DNA from: CTSoil-075 sp964292325
Lineage (GTDB): Bacteria; Bacillota; Negativicutes; DSM-13327
Length of the DNA stretch: 30,782 bases
NCBI GenBank assembly: GCA_964292325.1
Contig: CAXYVG010000043.1
Span: 1-30,782 of the forward strand
Reading direction: 5' to 3'
In this document: positions 30,733 through 30,782 of the stretch, piece after piece
How the letters are laid out: each line of letters starts with the position of its first letter
How positions within the stretch are numbered: the stretch's first letter is position 1
The notes under the pieces: model-generated
What the model saw: only the letters and a program-made list of their open reading frames with translations
What the model was told of the DNA's origin: nothing
Database searches by the model: none
Made by a program: the position numbers and the translations under genes

Positions 30733-30782
30733 GTTTGCCCCGAATGGGCGATAACTTGGTGGTGAAAGTCCACTACAGGCTT
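30733..30782 (+). mobile_element. 5' end of a group II intron, probably class C (cut by window edge)
   Basis: GTTTGCCCCGAATGGGCG (30733-30750) is followed by ACTTGGTGGTGAAAGTCCAC (30753-30772), the start of domain I in many bacterial group II introns (compare GTGTGCCCGG...GGGTGAGAGTCCC of the Oceanobacillus IIC intron). It begins two bases beyond a terminator hairpin, the usual insertion site of class C introns. The intron-encoded reverse transcriptase would lie outside the window. Confidence 0.7.

Overview
This AT-rich window looks chromosomal and comes from an anaerobic, nitrogen-fixing Firmicute. The most likely source is a Negativicute of the Pelosinus/Sporomusa kind. That placement is inferred from gene style: homocitrate synthase split into omega and alpha halves, nifI genes between nifH and nifD homologues, an M-box riboswitch, strong Shine-Dalgarno sites and GTG/TTG starts. 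No rRNA or taxonomic marker gene confirms it.

Left part (1-13.3 kb), mostly housekeeping and accessory genes: tRNA-Thr(CGU); a radical SAM/SPASM protein; a GlsB/YeaQ-type membrane protein; a rubredoxin-like protein; queF; a DUF4337 membrane protein; a membrane-anchored zinc-ribbon protein; a probable type I toxin/antisense-RNA pair; tRNA-Arg(CCG); an M-box Mg2+ riboswitch in front of a 34-codon ORF, a soluble MgtE-N/CBS protein and an NRAMP-related transporter; a chemotaxis receptor; a frameshifted fumarylacetoacetate-hydrolase-family gene; and a YidR/DUF3748 beta-propeller protein.

Right part (13.3-29.4 kb), a self-contained vanadium-nitrogenase island: a first split homocitrate synthase pair (nifV-omega1, nifV-alpha1); an integrase-fold protein in which all three DDE catalytic positions are substituted; then vnfH, nifI1, nifI2, vnfD, vnfG, vnfK, a 44-codon ORF, vnfE, vnfN, nifB, a second nifV-omega/alpha pair and a gamma-glutamylcyclotransferase-like gene. 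VnfD carries the Cys257/His423 cofactor ligands, Gln176/His180 and the TGGPRLW loop that mark V-nitrogenase, and the delta subunit VnfG follows it. The operon supplies the reductase, the catalytic subunits, PII-type post-translational control, the cofactor scaffold, the NifB core synthesis step and homocitrate.

The island carries unusual regulatory DNA. Three copies of a hairpin with compensatory changes lie in front of nifV-omega1, in front of the integrase-like gene, and at an orphan position between them. A second, different element upstream of vnfH has perfect 12-bp stems, an invariant TTCGTGG loop and a conserved 3' block, and occurs twice in full plus once as a hairpin only. A 13-bp inverted repeat follows it in the vnfH leader. 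These look like candidate structured RNAs or operators controlling V-nitrogenase.

Right edge (29.5-30.8 kb): a divergently oriented HTH + PBP-like regulator, possibly oxyanion-sensing, faces a promoter bracketed by long inverted repeats. The window ends inside the 5' end of what looks like a group IIC intron inserted behind a terminator.
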